From assembly GCA_008360955.1 (NCBI GenBank), contig LUCM01011148.1:53741-117740 (forward strand): a stretch of DNA of 64,000 nt. The letters run 5' to 3'. Under the pieces are notes generated by a model. It searched no databases. It worked only from the letters and a program-made list of their open reading frames with translations, and was not told the DNA's origin. Positions 35,901-47,829 of the stretch are shown in pieces (the stretch's first letter is position 1; each line of letters begins with the position of its first letter). Both the position numbers and the translations under genes were made by a program. The stretch is from Fasciolopsis buskii (taxonomy: Eukaryota; Platyhelminthes; Trematoda; Plagiorchiida; Fasciolidae).

Positions 35901-36964
35901 TTTTGTGCTCGGCAACCTCAGTTGATTACTTCTCACTATTTGTTGTGACTAAATAATCTCATACGCAGATGAGGTCGGAAAGCGACCGCTACAAGCTACA
36001 GAAACTTCTGTTTACGGGCGTGCATTTTGTGGATCCTTCAGCCGGAATCACGAATGTTTCATCACGCGATTCGTTGAAAGTCACATCCAAACTAGGACTG
36101 CCGAACTGGTCATATTACCTATGGGTAATAATGAGAGTAAATAGGTGAGAGTAAATAGCCCGGATGACGGTAATGAATACCTCCCCAACTATGGTGCATG
36201 TTTCTTAAGCGGTGACTCAGTTCGCTGAATCCTTAACCGGAAATTTTCAAGTTGTTGTGTCGGTACTTTTAAGCTGAGGAAAATGTTAGAAGAGCGCCAA
36301 GGAAACTCGTTGTGTATGTTCTGCTTCGTCTTGAATGGAATTGAGTGGATTTATTGGGTCAAAACTTTCTCAGCGCATAACATCCGCCGGTCGATCTATG
36401 AATGCCATACAACAAATAGCTAATGGTTCCTGCGATGTCAACAGAGCAAGCGAATTGCCAATTTGTAGAAGTATACGGCTCACAGAAAGGAAAAAGTGTA
36501 TTAACAGAAAATTCCTACCTTTAGCACAGTCTATCCTACTTCCTAGTTACTGATTCAGTCTGGAGATGAATAAGTGGAAATGCGTTGTGAATGTCAGACT
36601 AAAATACTCCTAGGTGAACATGGCTTACAACATTCTCCCGAATCAGTTCTTTACCGGGACCGCTTAACTGGTCCAATGTACTAAGACCTTTCGAATCAAT
36701 AAAAATGCTGAATATGGCTGTCAACAGATGTTTAGTTGTCTTTGTAGCACTCGAAAATTAAAACCTTTTCTTTTTTCCGATTGACTCTGGAATTGAAGGA
36801 ATTACAAGTGAGTCGAAAAATCAGAAGTGGTAAAAGCAGAAATATTGTTGAAAGAAAAATATGCACTCAAATCTCAAATGCCAGTGCGTCCAAACAAGCG
36901 TCCAAGACGAATTCAAAACAGAATTCTGACTTTTAATTGGACAACAATCAGTACGCCAAACACT
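32926..36964. other. No gene established; 164-codon open frame at 35,129-35,623
   Basis: The plus-strand frame at 35,129-35,623 is the longest real open frame in the window. It is basic (many Arg/Lys), overlaps an 82-codon minus-strand frame, contains a good CAG|GTAAGG donor-like site at 35,426/35,427, and matches no family I know. If it is an exon it would end there, coding about 99 residues. Elsewhere in this stretch I see nothing. Confidence 0.3.
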
Positions 36965-36974
36965 GGGATTGGCA

Positions 36975-37136
36975 ATGTTCAAGCAGATAAGGTTGTGACA
37001 TTTGGATGTGAAAGTCGCGGGTTCGAATCCTCGCACCACCGGACAAACTCCTCACTAGACAGTCTTCTGTTGACCGTGGCCCCGTTTCCTGTAGAGTGAT
37101 ATACATTGTTATTTCATTAATAAAGGAAATAAAAAG
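36975..37136 (+). mobile_element. tRNA-headed SINE, family B, copy 1
   Basis: A tRNA-like head ends with GTGAAAGTCGCGGGTTCGAA, whose GGTTCGAATCC is a perfect RNA polymerase III B box; the A box is degenerate. The body then shares with the copy at 62,038-62,210 a CCTCACTAGACAGTCTTCTG against CCGCTTAACAACCCTCTAGT region and the tail TTCATTAATAAAGGAAATAAA against TTCTATTAATAAAGGCAGCA. It is not a functional tRNA: no pairing acceptor stem and no proper anticodon arm. Mobilised in trans by a LINE if typical of SINEs. Confidence 0.75.
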
Positions 37137-37979
37137 GTACAACATAAAATACCCACCCCGAGTTAATCTCCTCGCAATGCCCAACAGCAATTCAGTGACG
37201 TTGGTCAATACCACTCCTCGCGAGTGTCCAAGGTACTACCATAGTTTTTCCAAAAGAAACCAAAATTCACTCTCCTATTCGAGAAAATTCTTGTAGTTGT
37301 ATTAATTTTTGAACTCAACAAATGATATTTCATATTTCAACTTGCCTTTGTTATGTTCGTCACGATAATCATGATCTGCGTAATCGTTACCCACAGTAAC
37401 ACTATCTGATAGCCCTGTTACTTTACCGGCTAAAATAAATAAATACACTAAAATAAATAAAAACCAATGATCCCGTTTCACGTAATGCAGAAAGAAGGTA
37501 TTTACAAAAATGTGTTGGGACACGTAAACGTGTCAGTTGCTTGGGATGTTCAGTGCATTCTGTTGCCCATTATCAATATTTCTGAAACGGACATTTTGTT
37601 CAACTCCTTCTGTTCGGACCATTTCTTTAGTTGTGAGCAGCAAAGATCAAACGAGACCTTCCGTGATTTCGCGTAGAGGATACGAGAAGAACAAATGGAA
37701 TCACAAACATTCCTCCGAGGATGGACAGTAAAACAAAGGTGATTATCCAGTGAAAGTAGACAATTAATCAAAATGAAAATTTCTAGTGTGCAAAAAGGTT
37801 CGAAACATTTTAAGGACTTTGACGAATCGCCACCACTTGGAAGTATTCACGTGACGCTCTGCAATAAGAAGGTGGACATTACAACTGGATGCATCAAACG
37901 AGAGTAAGGTAAATTAGAGGCCTGTTATCAGTCATAGGTTAGGCATACTGTAGGCATACATATATTTATTATGTCTGAT
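37137..37979. other. No gene recognised
   Basis: Open frames at 37,467-37,771 overlap on both strands and are not recognised. Confidence 0.45.
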
Positions 37980-38002
37980 GATATATATATATATGCATAT
38001 AT
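37980..38002. repeat. (TA)n microsatellite
   Basis: TA run interrupted by GC, with a further ACATATATATTT just upstream. As at 50.6 kb, a CTACGTTTCG sequence follows at short distance (about 38,122). Confidence 0.9.
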
Positions 38003-40140
38003 GCAGACATTCATATACGTACTTGTTGTGGTTCTTAAAATTAGATGACGCAAATCTGAACTGACCAGTTCTCTTCTTGAAAGCAATTTATCGTCGACGG
38101 GATAGGTTTTGCAACATGCCTACGTTTCGTTCGAAAAATGACTATTCTAAGCACCAAAATTTAGTTGGTGAATTATCATATTGTTCTATCAAATAGTGTG
38201 GGCAAGGTTCCGGGTTGGTTTGATAACAATTCCTAGGGGTCTGTTACATTCGAGTCAGCGAGTTTTGTTAGCTAAGTGTCTTAACACATCCAACGTGCAT
38301 CACTGCTACATCCTTCTTGTGCTGAACGTGGCGCATGACTGAGTTAGATCTCGATTCCACGGACAGTCCCCGTCCTGCTCCGCTCAGAAACATGGGATAT
38401 CGATCATTTGAGCTTGAGGATTAAAAGGAAGCAAGGGTAAACCTACCGTCCTCAGAACAGCTTTCTAGGTCTGTTTGGTCATATTTCAATTAGACTTGTT
38501 ATCTAAGCAAACATTTTCACTGGGATAAGAAATCCCTAAATTAAAAAGAAAAAAGTATTCTTTCATTGGGCGCGTTCTCGGATGTGACTCTGATTTAATC
38601 TGAGACGACATTCTGTGTGCTATAAAAATGCAGATGGCTGAATGTGGAAGGAAAGAAATCAGTCAGTTTGAAGATAACCCTCTAGGGGTCTTTCAATCTT
38701 TTAACTATTTCAGATTGTGTGTGCAAACTTGGTTGGATCATTTACAAGAAGCGATTAAATTTTCGACTGATGCATTACTTCAATTTTATAGAGTCTACAG
38801 AGCATTTTCCTCGTGATGACCGTGTTGTAGATTCGACAACTTTAGAAAGTGATGTTGATCGGAACTTCGGTTGGTGACTTCCAGAATGACTGGATCCCTC
38901 GATCACCTTGATGTCGGGATCGCAAACATTTTAGCACCAGTCAAATTAGATGTCGTACAATTAATAAGTAGCTCAGAACACAATGTTAGAAATCAGTCGA
39001 TCGTTGACGATGCTCAATGAGGAAGCTGCTCGAGTAACACAAGCCTTGATTGGCCCACCTTATGTGGGTGTGCGCATTTTCGTGCTACCATTCCCGTGTC
39101 CTTCAAGCTGATGACACAACAGTGGTCCTTAAGCATTGGAGGGCTAACTTCTCATCTTAAGGATCAGGCTATCGTAGGTCAAAAACAAAAAGGTTATATA
39201 CTGACACAAGTTCAAGGTTTTCTAAGGAATCGAATTCAAACCTAGACAAGAGACCCTACAAATATAGACGAACACATGCGATGAGCTGTGCCCAAATAGC
39301 GGCGAAGTTGCCTCGACCGATGATGAAATGTTTGCCATAAAAGTGCCGAGTTCGTCAACTGTAGTGTAGTAATCTATTAGACGAACACCAGTGGCGTTGG
39401 CCGCAATGTTGAAAGTGCGGAATTTTGACGTGAACACCACCAGTTCGAATCATTCTATAGTCGAAGAATTCCACATTCTACAATCTTCGGTCGTTCTTGA
39501 TCCGCTTTTCCAAATAAAAGCAAGCATCCGCAGGGAAACGACAAATAGTGGAAAAGATAGAATGAGTAGGCTAGAAATTGACATCATCCTACGCATCCTA
39601 ATTTGTGCTCCAGTCTCGTGTGGTTGAGCACAACAAGAGTGACTGAAATTAGCATATGCACACTGAGACTTCCTCTTGGCAAATATTGCAAGACAACAAT
39701 CGAAAAAGCCTGCATGGCTTTTTGTTTTAAGGAGTGCACCCAATCCTGTCGTTTTTCAAGTCGATTCATGAAAATTCTGTCCAGGTAGAAATTTTCAAAA
39801 ACAAGCATCAGTCGTGTTAGAATTACAAATCTCTACAGGGAATCATCATGTAATACGTTTGCACAAGTTCGTCGAAACAAAACAACATTTTGCCGCCATG
39901 CTTGACAAGTTATCTTTGATAATCCGAATTAAGTTCGAAAATTTATCAAGATAAGTGGTCAGAAAAAAGCAAACCAAACATAATAAAAATTTTGGAAAGG
40001 AGTGTGAAAAATTTGCATAAATGGCCACTATTCTCAACAGACAAAAACGCGTACATTCACTATCTTTCTGGCTGTCAGTCAACAACGACGCATGTGGAGC
40101 TGTTTTCGTTAGGGTTAAAATTTAATGTGCCTTCAAGATG
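38003..40140. other. No gene recognised
   Basis: Several overlapping 60-97-codon frames on both strands at 39.2-39.8 kb, none recognisable. This is the upstream flank of the Penelope-like element; I could not find its 5' long repeat or a duplicated target site here. Confidence 0.4.
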
Positions 40141-40141
40141 A

Positions 40142-40546
40142 ATGAATCGGCTACAAACACATTTTCAACTTGAGAATCTTTATGACCAAATTAGGAATCT
40201 CGTCCATACGTTTTCCGCCAAACCCGGTAAGTTCAAAACTGAACTAATCGATATTTCAAACCAGTACCTTTCTGCTCCCGGTCGCCAATGGTATTGTCTG
40301 TCACCACAACACAGAGGAGCCTTCAAAGAACTGAAAGTCATGAAAGATTTAGTGATTTCTCAATCGAATATAAGATCGGGCGTCGTAATCATGGACAAAA
40401 TGAATAAAATCCCGGACGATGTACAACAATTCAAATCAGATTATACTCCGGAGAACTGCATCCTGATAGAGGAACACGTATCAAGAGAACTTCAAGTTCT
40501 ACCCCTACACGCTTTTGCATTCGAGTTCAAACCAATTGGAACATAA
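40142..40546 (+). pseudogene. PLE N-terminal domain
   Basis: Open for 134 codons. The hallmark is IRSGVVIMDKMNKIPDD, equivalent to the conserved DKGSGVVVMDKxxY of PLE proteins just before the reverse transcriptase, preceded by a region with HRGAFKELKVMKDLVISQS. The start given is simply the first ATG of the open segment; the true start may lie further upstream. Confidence 0.75.
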
Positions 40547-40594
40547 AACCTTCGTTTACGGGGGTCATCAAAAATTCACAATTCCGGAGTATCA

Positions 40595-41255
40595 TTGAGA
40601 CCCATTTTATGCATGCAAAAGTCAGCGTGTCACAAAACTGCTCTATGTCCTGTGGAAATACTTGCACGCTTTCGAAAACAACTAAAAACATTGTGTCTAA
40701 AGGATTTATTCGAACTTTCAAATTTCTTCAATAACGTCTCATTTAGTTCCGACAAAATGTACTCAGTTGATGACGACTCGTTTTTTACGAAAGTACCTTT
40801 CCGTGAAACAGTTGATGTTTTCTAAGGGATTTTATTGACTCACACAGCTTTCTTCCGCCCATTCCGGTTGAGTATATTAAAGAGCTCATTTTTTTATGTT
40901 CCGAGGAAGTTCGTTTTAATTTTGAAGGGAAAGCATTTAAACACATTCACGATGTGGACATGAGAAGTCCTTTAGGTCCAACTTTGACAGATTTGTTCTT
41001 AGGTATGATCGAACGAAAGCCCTTGACAATATTTTGGTATTTTTCTTTTACAAATGTTGCGCTGACAACATCTTAATTTTCTCTGATGAACATTTTACTT
41101 CTTTTATCAACAATCTGAATTTTACCCATTCCAGCCTTTCTGTTTCTCTCGAGGTGGAAAAGACAACCATTTATCTTTATTTTGCTAACCGTCCGGATAG
41201 AATGCTCCAAAGCAACATCTACCGTAAAGCCACTCGGGGCGGACGTTGCTTATAA
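40595..41255 (+). pseudogene. PLE reverse transcriptase core
   Basis: Motif A is SVDDDSFFTKVPFRETVD (usual form SxDVVSLFTNVPxxET), keeping the first aspartate. Next, in another frame, IPVEYIKELIFLC and the motif B region HIHDVDMRSPLGPTLTDLFL (usually VDGVAMGSPLGPxxADLFM). Motif C reads CCADNILIFSDEHF: the normal ADD or VDD has become ADN, removing one catalytic aspartate. HSSLSVSLEVEK and RPDRMLQSNIYRKATRGG follow, matching the usual FTxExE and RxDGxLxxxVYRKPTxTG. Three frames are needed to read it. Confidence 0.85.
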
Positions 41256-41273
41256 TTCTTTAGTTTTTCATCA

Positions 41274-41940
41274 GTGGCAGTTCGAACAGCCTTCCAAACG
41301 TGCACAAAATCTCTACTCGCGATCAAGTACAAAAAAGACTTCATAAAACGGACTTTGTTAGCTCACGTTTATCCAGAAAATTTTATCGAACAGTATTGGA
41401 ATGGGAGGACGCCATACGGAAAACCGGTCTCCATGGAAAACAAACCATTTCTTACTGTTTTGACACATAGAGGTGAACTTATATACAACCAAATTAATAC
41501 AGTCCCAAATCAGTCATCAGATATGCGTATCCAGTAGTACAGTTTGATCTACTACAAACAATCAGAAGGTTGTGCTTTAAAAATCACCCCAGCTGTCCTG
41601 CTAATCCTAATGTCTTACCTGTTGTCTACCACTCGCAGGTCCGGCAACGCATACATAGGCCAAAACGGATCGCTGCTTGACTCAACGAGTGTCAGAGCAC
41701 ATACCGAAATGGGTGTCCAAAAATTGATGACACAATCTTCTGTGACCTCGTGTACTGGTGCAAAATCTCCAACTTCTTCGATCGCGAAGTACCTAGTCAC
41801 ATTGGGCCACAAAATTGACATATTTCAGTCTTTCAAAACGCTCAATACAAGCACCAAATAACTGGCATTCAGCGAGTCTATGCTTGTTAGCGTGCATCAG
41901 CCAGCGCTTTACGCATCGAAACCGTTGACCGTGAGTATTA
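41274..41940 (+). pseudogene. PLE thumb/linker and GIY-YIG endonuclease remnant
   Basis: FIKRTLLAHVYPENFIEQY is the typical PLE segment after the reverse transcriptase (xFIxxxLLxNGYPxxFI). After a further shift the endonuclease carries SGNAYIGQNGSLLDSTSVRA and SSIAKYLVTLGHKIDIFQSF, corresponding to the Y(I/V)GxT...R..EH and SSIAxHLxxTGH signatures of PLE GIY-YIG nucleases. The cysteines expected just before the YIG are lost. A last block near 41,900-41,930 (ASALRIETVDRE) fits the usual C-terminal AxAIRR stretch. Confidence 0.75.
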
Positions 41941-44900
41941 GCCGACCTTCGCATTAACGCGCATGACATTCTGCTTTATCGCAACAGTATATATGAAACT
42001 TACTCTCCAGTTCAATCTACTGTGTTCACCATCGAGAAAAGTAGAAGAAATGCTTGCTTCCTGTGACATATGTTTCCCTTCTACTTTCACAGTTTGGATA
42101 AAGAGGAATCAATGCTTTGAATGTTGAACCATTTAGAACTATTCATCATGCAACCACATGAAAATGCCGAATCATCCTGAGATTTCCTAACAGGTATTAA
42201 ATATGTATATGTGCATACATGATCTCTGATAGTTAATAACGGGCCCCATTTCACACTGCCAGACTTTCAGCTTGGTGGCAATTAACAAGCTAGAGGTGGT
42301 TTGGCAATAAAAACAAAAATTCATCCCGAATGATAAGAATCCGGAATAAATGAACAGGCTCTACTTCGTGATTATTAGTGATTTCGCTAATCGGTGCTTC
42401 ACAATCTGTTTAAAATTTGAACGAACTATGGATACGTCAGTGGTGCTTTCACAGAACTCATCTAGACATCAACGAATATGACGAATTGATTCAGCAATTG
42501 CTTGTCATACACCGCGTTATGAACTATCTGGTGCCAGTTGGACCTAAGCGACTTCCGTGAACAAGCTGAACTCGCAAAGAGACGAAGAATAGAAGCGTGA
42601 GTGAATGCAAAAATATTACCAAATCGATAAGAACGACACGAAGGCTCTTCTTTGGTTACTTGCGTGTACCACGACATGCACAATTGTGTGTTCGGGTTAG
42701 CTTTTCTGTCGAACAATTCACCAGTAATTATGCATCGTACTGTAAGCAAAAATACGAATTTGATTATTGGTATAATGTGCATTAACTAAGGTTTATTAAA
42801 TATTTCCAAGGATTGACTGTAACATTGCCAATGAAGATGAGAGTCGATTCAGATCAACGTTGACCTTTATGTCAAATTTATCGGAGTGCAATGGGCTAAT
42901 CGCATGTGATGCGCTCGTGATAATGACGCAAGAATATTTTCATAGAATCCATAAGTAAAGGAATATAATCAGAGTACAAAACAATGTAAGTTGTAGGCTC
43001 TTTTTCAATCTGTTTCTGATATTCTGCTTTAAATGTGTGGGCTAAATGCTTGAGGACAAACAAAAATGGAAGACGCAAAATTTTTTGGGAAGCAGAAGAG
43101 CCATTGGCTCAAAACCGAAAGACAAGTCTATTCATAGTTACGGAAAAGAATAGCGAACCGTTACATGCCCTAATCCTGTGGTAGAATATAGAAAATTCTG
43201 CACACACCCAGTTTCCCAATGAGAAGAAACCATATCACTTAGACAACATGTCAGAGTGTATCTCACCCATGGGCAGCAGCTGAAAATGCTGCGCTCGTAA
43301 ACTTGGAGATCAGCCAAATTTTTGACATGTACACAGGTGGCGGTGACTAGTACAACAATTGCCGGTACTCACGTGTGACCGGACAGAAATCAAGTAACGG
43401 GAAAATTTTTAGTGGATCCGAATGAGAGCACTCTGGGCGAAATGGTTCATTGTGAGTGGAAACGCGATAACAGTGTTTCGAGAAAATGACAATCTTGAGA
43501 TGGGGATTGTTTCGAAAATAAATTCTCCATTGCTTCCTGTTGGAGCTTAGCAAGATTTGGCTTCAGTAGATCGGTTCTCATATAGTTCAGTTTATTTACA
43601 TGAAAGCTGATTTCAGTTCAGGACTTGATTGTTTTTTAGTTTACCATAGCATGAACTACAAAATTACCGAAGAAGTTTTATTGTTCTGAAGCAAAAATCA
43701 AATGAGCTAAATTCAAAATTATAGCATGCCATTAGGCATGATAAAAAATAACCTAAAATAAACTCAGGGAACTTGATGTCGAGAAGGATCAAAAATATAC
43801 TAAATGAAGGTGACGGATCTATTGATCAGCGTTGTTTATGGACCTTGTCAAACGCAGAAACCTTCGATGTTTCTGCTGTGCACCCGAAATTATGTGCATA
43901 TTACCCACAAATCGATCGTGGGACAGGTTTGCCTCACCGGTCGCAAGTTGTGTTTGAACCATCAGAATGGGCTAACAAGATCATCTCCCGTTTGCACACG
44001 TGTACCCACACAGAGTCGCTTAGCCGGTTAGAATAGACCAGTAAATGATGGTCCGTTTACCGGAATTTTCTCCAAGTCAGTCCGAATTTGGGATGAGGCA
44101 CGGCCATTCAACTCTGGATTATTCTTCATGCAGCTTGGTTGTGGTACTGACGGTGAAATTTTTTAATATGCGCAAATAAAAATGGCATCTTTTATTTTGT
44201 CGTCTTTCTGTGATTGACTTTTCAAGCTTTCTTGATTGAATTTAGTCTGATTGAGATTAAAGGTATCCTTGTCTGATTAACTCATGATAATCGAGGAAAT
44301 GGGCAAACACGGTCAGTGCAGCTTAATAAAGACGATCGTCAGGGGTTTCTGGATTTGCTTCAAGACAGGATGTGTACGGATTCGAATGCAGGCGAGTGAG
44401 GTTGTCGTCAGCCTCTCAGGTTATACTTTTCTAAACAAATTTTGCTACCGTGGAGTTCAGTGAGCTGATCAGTCGCTTTATTAGTGAGACACGCTAAACA
44501 AAACCTTCTATATTTCCTATCTAGTATTTCTGCACTTACCTAATTTACCTTGTTACGGTTGGGTCACATTTGTTCTCTCGCTTGGGTTCACAATGGGTCA
44601 TTGCTTGAACACCTTGGAGATTGCCAAATATGGGTATTTACTGTTATTTAAACATTTGCGCCCTAAATAACACCAAAACATACCTTCAGGCTAGACAAAT
44701 TTGAAAACTCCTGAAGGATAAACGAATGCATAAACTCGAGTGCTGTGCATTGTAGGTTGGTATGTACAAGACAGAAGGACATTCACGTGAAATTTGCCGA
44801 ATACACCTTTTGTAACAGTTAACCACCAGACGTAATTTCGGTTTTGTAAACGGATATTCACTGCGGTGTAATTTGAATCCAGAACAAACTGTCCGATTAT

Positions 44901-45652
44901 ATTTCAACACTATGACAAATTTCGGTTATCGGGAATTGACAGTAATGTTTAGAAATGAAGCAAAGCGAGGGTAGGCCGAAAGCACTTGGGCTTATCATGT
45001 CTTGGCGAATTTAATTCGTTAATGCAAGTGGCTCACCTACAGCTCCATTACACAAGGACATCAAAGGCTCAAAGACAAAGTTTATACCAATGAGGTATCC
45101 TCCCTGAGGTTTCTTCTGACGAAGAACCTGCAAGCACGGCAGCTTGACTTACATTGTAGAGAATTTTAAAAGATTGAGTCCGCGGTAGTAGCCAGAGGTC
45201 AAAAACATGATCACCTGCGGAAAGCAAATAGTAAATGCCGCACAATTTAGTCGGCCTCAGCTGCACCATTCAAGGTAAGGAATAAACAGACAGAGTTCAA
45301 TGAAAACCAGGGACTGATTCGGGAGGATTCACGGAGACAATGGCAGCAATGAGACAGGACCAAAGTACCAAGCTTCACAGTTGTCAAATACGAGTGGGAA
45401 TCAACAGCAAGACAGATGTCTAGCTCCAGTTTGTGCGATACCTTTTTGAGATACATTAATTGGGTCTCCATAAGCTGCCAAGTTGGCAGCATCCCTTAAA
45501 AGTCATTAGTACAACAACGATTTCATAAAAAAAAGGAAAGTGTCGATGAACACTAGCAGAGGGTTATAAGGATGAAACAAGAGCTAAATCGAATCTTGAA
45601 AAAGGGATATTTTTGTTTGATTTATTGAACGAAACTTTGTGTTGCGAAATAC
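41941..45652. other. No gene recognised
   Basis: Open frames at 42,462-42,785 and 43,773-44,036 are not recognised. Simple downstream flank of the PLE; no hammerhead-like core or inverted repeat found near its 3' end. Confidence 0.4.
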
Positions 45653-45682
45653 GGTGTGTGTGTGTGTGTGTGTGTGTGTGTG
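45653..45682. repeat. (GT)n microsatellite
   Basis: Fifteen GT/TG units without interruption. Confidence 0.95.
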
Positions 45683-47107
45683 GTTTCCAAATGGTGAGTG
45701 TTGCTTATGTACTTTTCAAACATCAATACAGAAAACGATGTTCGGTTCCATTGCAGGAGTTAGGACAATGAACCAAGGTAAATTACAGGTGCTCACGAAT
45801 TCCATCCAACAATCGGTCATGCCTTTGGGTTCAGCTGGCCGGCCTTATTTTTTTCATGCCAGGAAATCGGGCGAAGTAAAATTACGAAGTTTCATTACAA
45901 TGAGAGGAATAAAATGATACTTGTTGGACAGGTAATCATTGCATGCGATTTTGTTTGATTAGGTCCGGTTGATTTACCACACGGGACATTATTAAATGGA
46001 CGGGATTATTGTTCGGGCTCAAATCCTTTGAAATAGGCAGCATTTGCATTTGGATTCCTCGAACATGGGGTGGGATTAAACAAATGGCTGAAAAATACAG
46101 TAACGATTGATCGATGTTCCTTCCCAATCCTACTGACCGCTTTTAGCTGGACGCCAGAGTGATTATTTGTCGAGTCTGCGTTATTATTCCGAATTCCACT
46201 AGAAACATAAAAGTATTTTTGGGAATAATAACAACTTCAATCGTTTAAGCACTGATTATAGCATCGAAAAGAAATGGAAAAGTGTTTAGAAAACAGGCGT
46301 TTTATTGAAGTGTTGCAGATTTTCTGTAGGCAAAGCAAAATGGGAAATATTGTTTTCCTATTGTAATAAAAGACTGCTTCCTGATTGAATTTTTGCCTGG
46401 CATTCCAGTAGACAGTACGCACAAGTGTACACTGAAATCATCGAAGAGTGTCCGAGTGTGAATTATGCTGAACAAGTGGCAGTCCTCTGGGACAAATAAA
46501 GCCAATTTTTACTAAGTATGGACCAAAATTGATAGAAAAGAAAGGAAGTTTTTAGTGCATGCTCAAATCTGGTAAATGGTGGACTTGGAGAGAAGCACGG
46601 CCTGCAAGAAGGGACGGTTATGACCAGTCAGCTGCGTAGACGGAAATATGCATTGTGGATCTGCGCACAACAAACGGTTGGTAATTTGTGTATTGGGGTC
46701 AGTCAGGAAATATTTGTTCTCATCAAATGATACGTTATTTACGTTTCATATTTCTATTTTATCTTCCTTTTTTAAGGACATGCGATCTGCATTATTTTTG
46801 CGGAAGAGAGATTGTGACCAGCAGAGGGTATCCAGGTGTGGAAATTGGCTGAATGCTAAACAACCGGGTGAAGTAGCATGCATGGTGGATCCTATAGATG
46901 GCTGTTTTCTAGCATTCATCCTTCACTTATGAGTTGAGTGAATACACGTGTGAGGTTGCTTGTGGCACTTGACAAAATGTGATTGGCTGGGGGAAAAGGT
47001 GGCGATACGCAACGGCGTGAAAGGTGACAATCTCTTGCTGGCAGCACTGGCCACGTTGCTTTCCTGGGACTCGTAGAGCGTTCACCAACTAGAAGTTACG
47101 AACAGAG
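45683..47107. other. No gene recognised; possible gag remnant before the knuckle
   Basis: Given the zinc knuckle and protease that follow on plus, a gag region would be expected at about 46.5-47.1 kb, but I could not recognise capsid motifs there. A tRNA-like string near 45,962-46,030 was too weak to call. Confidence 0.35.
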
Positions 47108-47153
47108 TGCGCTTTGTGTGCAACAAAACAGAGCATTTGGCGGGGTTCTGCTA
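47108..47153 (+). pseudogene. Ty3/gypsy gag zinc knuckle, frameshifted
   Basis: The codons give CALC and then, two bases later, NKTEHLAGFC. Joined, these form C-x2-C-x4-H-x4-C, the nucleocapsid zinc knuckle. The two extra bases sit in GTGTGC, consistent with duplication of a TG. It ends in a TAG and lies 29 bases upstream of the protease frame, in normal gag-pro order. Confidence 0.55.
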
Positions 47154-47181
47154 GCTTAAACGTCCCCTATGTTATTTTTCT

Positions 47182-47511
47182 TTGTCCGCTTGTAGTACAA
47201 GAGTTGTACCGAGAGTCAAAGTAATAGTCGATGGTATGCGAACGGTAGCGGTTGTGAATATGGGAGCCAGAATACCAATCACGACTCAGGTTGAGGGGCC
47301 TGTAGTAAAGTCCTGTACGTTGCCAGTGCGTGCAGCAGGAGGAACAACTTTGCGAATGACAGGCGAGCAGCAAATGAACCCTCGGATGGGAGAGGTCACA
47401 GTGTCGCATATGTTGTTAGTTGAGGGAGTAGAAGAAACAGTGAATGGAATCGACCTATTCGGAAGCATGGAGGCCAAGATTGATCTCCAGATAAGTCAGC
47501 TGAAGGTATGA
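47182..47511 (+). pseudogene. Ty3/gypsy-type retropepsin (aspartic protease), inactive
   Basis: The 109-codon frame reads VPRVKVIVDGMRTVAVVNMG, where active proteases have AxVDTGA(S/T). The catalytic aspartate is asparagine and the following T/S is methionine, so it is inactive. RAAGGTTLRMTGEQQ forms the flap-side strands. EGVEETVNGIDLFGSMEAKI corresponds to the ILGxDFL motif, followed by KIDLQ. It is single-frame throughout, unusually intact for this window. No reverse transcriptase follows; the next 300 bases are open in pieces (for example VKRQVWDELSKGTTQQFF at about 47,740-47,790) but unrecognised. Assignment to gypsy rather than BEL/Pao is inference. Confidence 0.65.
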
Positions 47512-47829
47512 CAATGAGCGACTGAGTTGAAACCTAGCAAGAATCGCCCGAGCATGGTACGAGGCCCGACAGCAGCATCAGTTCCAGTGTCCCGTGGCAG
47601 GTGTAGACCAATGTATTCAGCACTACACCACCAGACGACTAGTATGGCTTTTGTGACTGGCTGGAACATCAGGTTGATCTTATTTCTTGAGCAATGTGTA
47701 AACCAGTATATGGAGGGACTTCGCAGAGGTTCGTTCCCGAAGTGAAGAGGCAGGTGTGGGACGAACTTTCCAAGGGTACCACTCAACAATTTTTTTATCT
47801 GTTTACTGAAAATAGTCAGTATTAGCACC

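Larger units (their letters stand above)
40142..41940 (+). mobile_element. Penelope-like retroelement (PLE), nearly full-length, degenerate
   Basis: The entire PLE protein order is present on one strand in about 1.8 kb: an N-terminal domain, a reverse transcriptase, a linker/thumb and a GIY-YIG-type endonuclease. It is broken into at least five frames with stops between them. PLEs are telomerase-related retroelements and known residents of schistosome and other fluke genomes. No pseudo-LTR repeats were found at either end, so the copy is truncated or its ends have decayed. The three parts are listed separately. Confidence 0.85.

Noticed and set aside
40105..40116. Telomere-like GTTAGGGTT just upstream of the Penelope-like element
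   Set aside because: Only one and a half units; some PLEs attach to telomeres, but this copy has a GIY-YIG nuclease and the string is short enough to be chance.
45960..46030. tRNA-like SINE head (CGGGCTCAAATCC as B box)
   Set aside because: No acceptable A box at the right spacing and no shared body with other copies.
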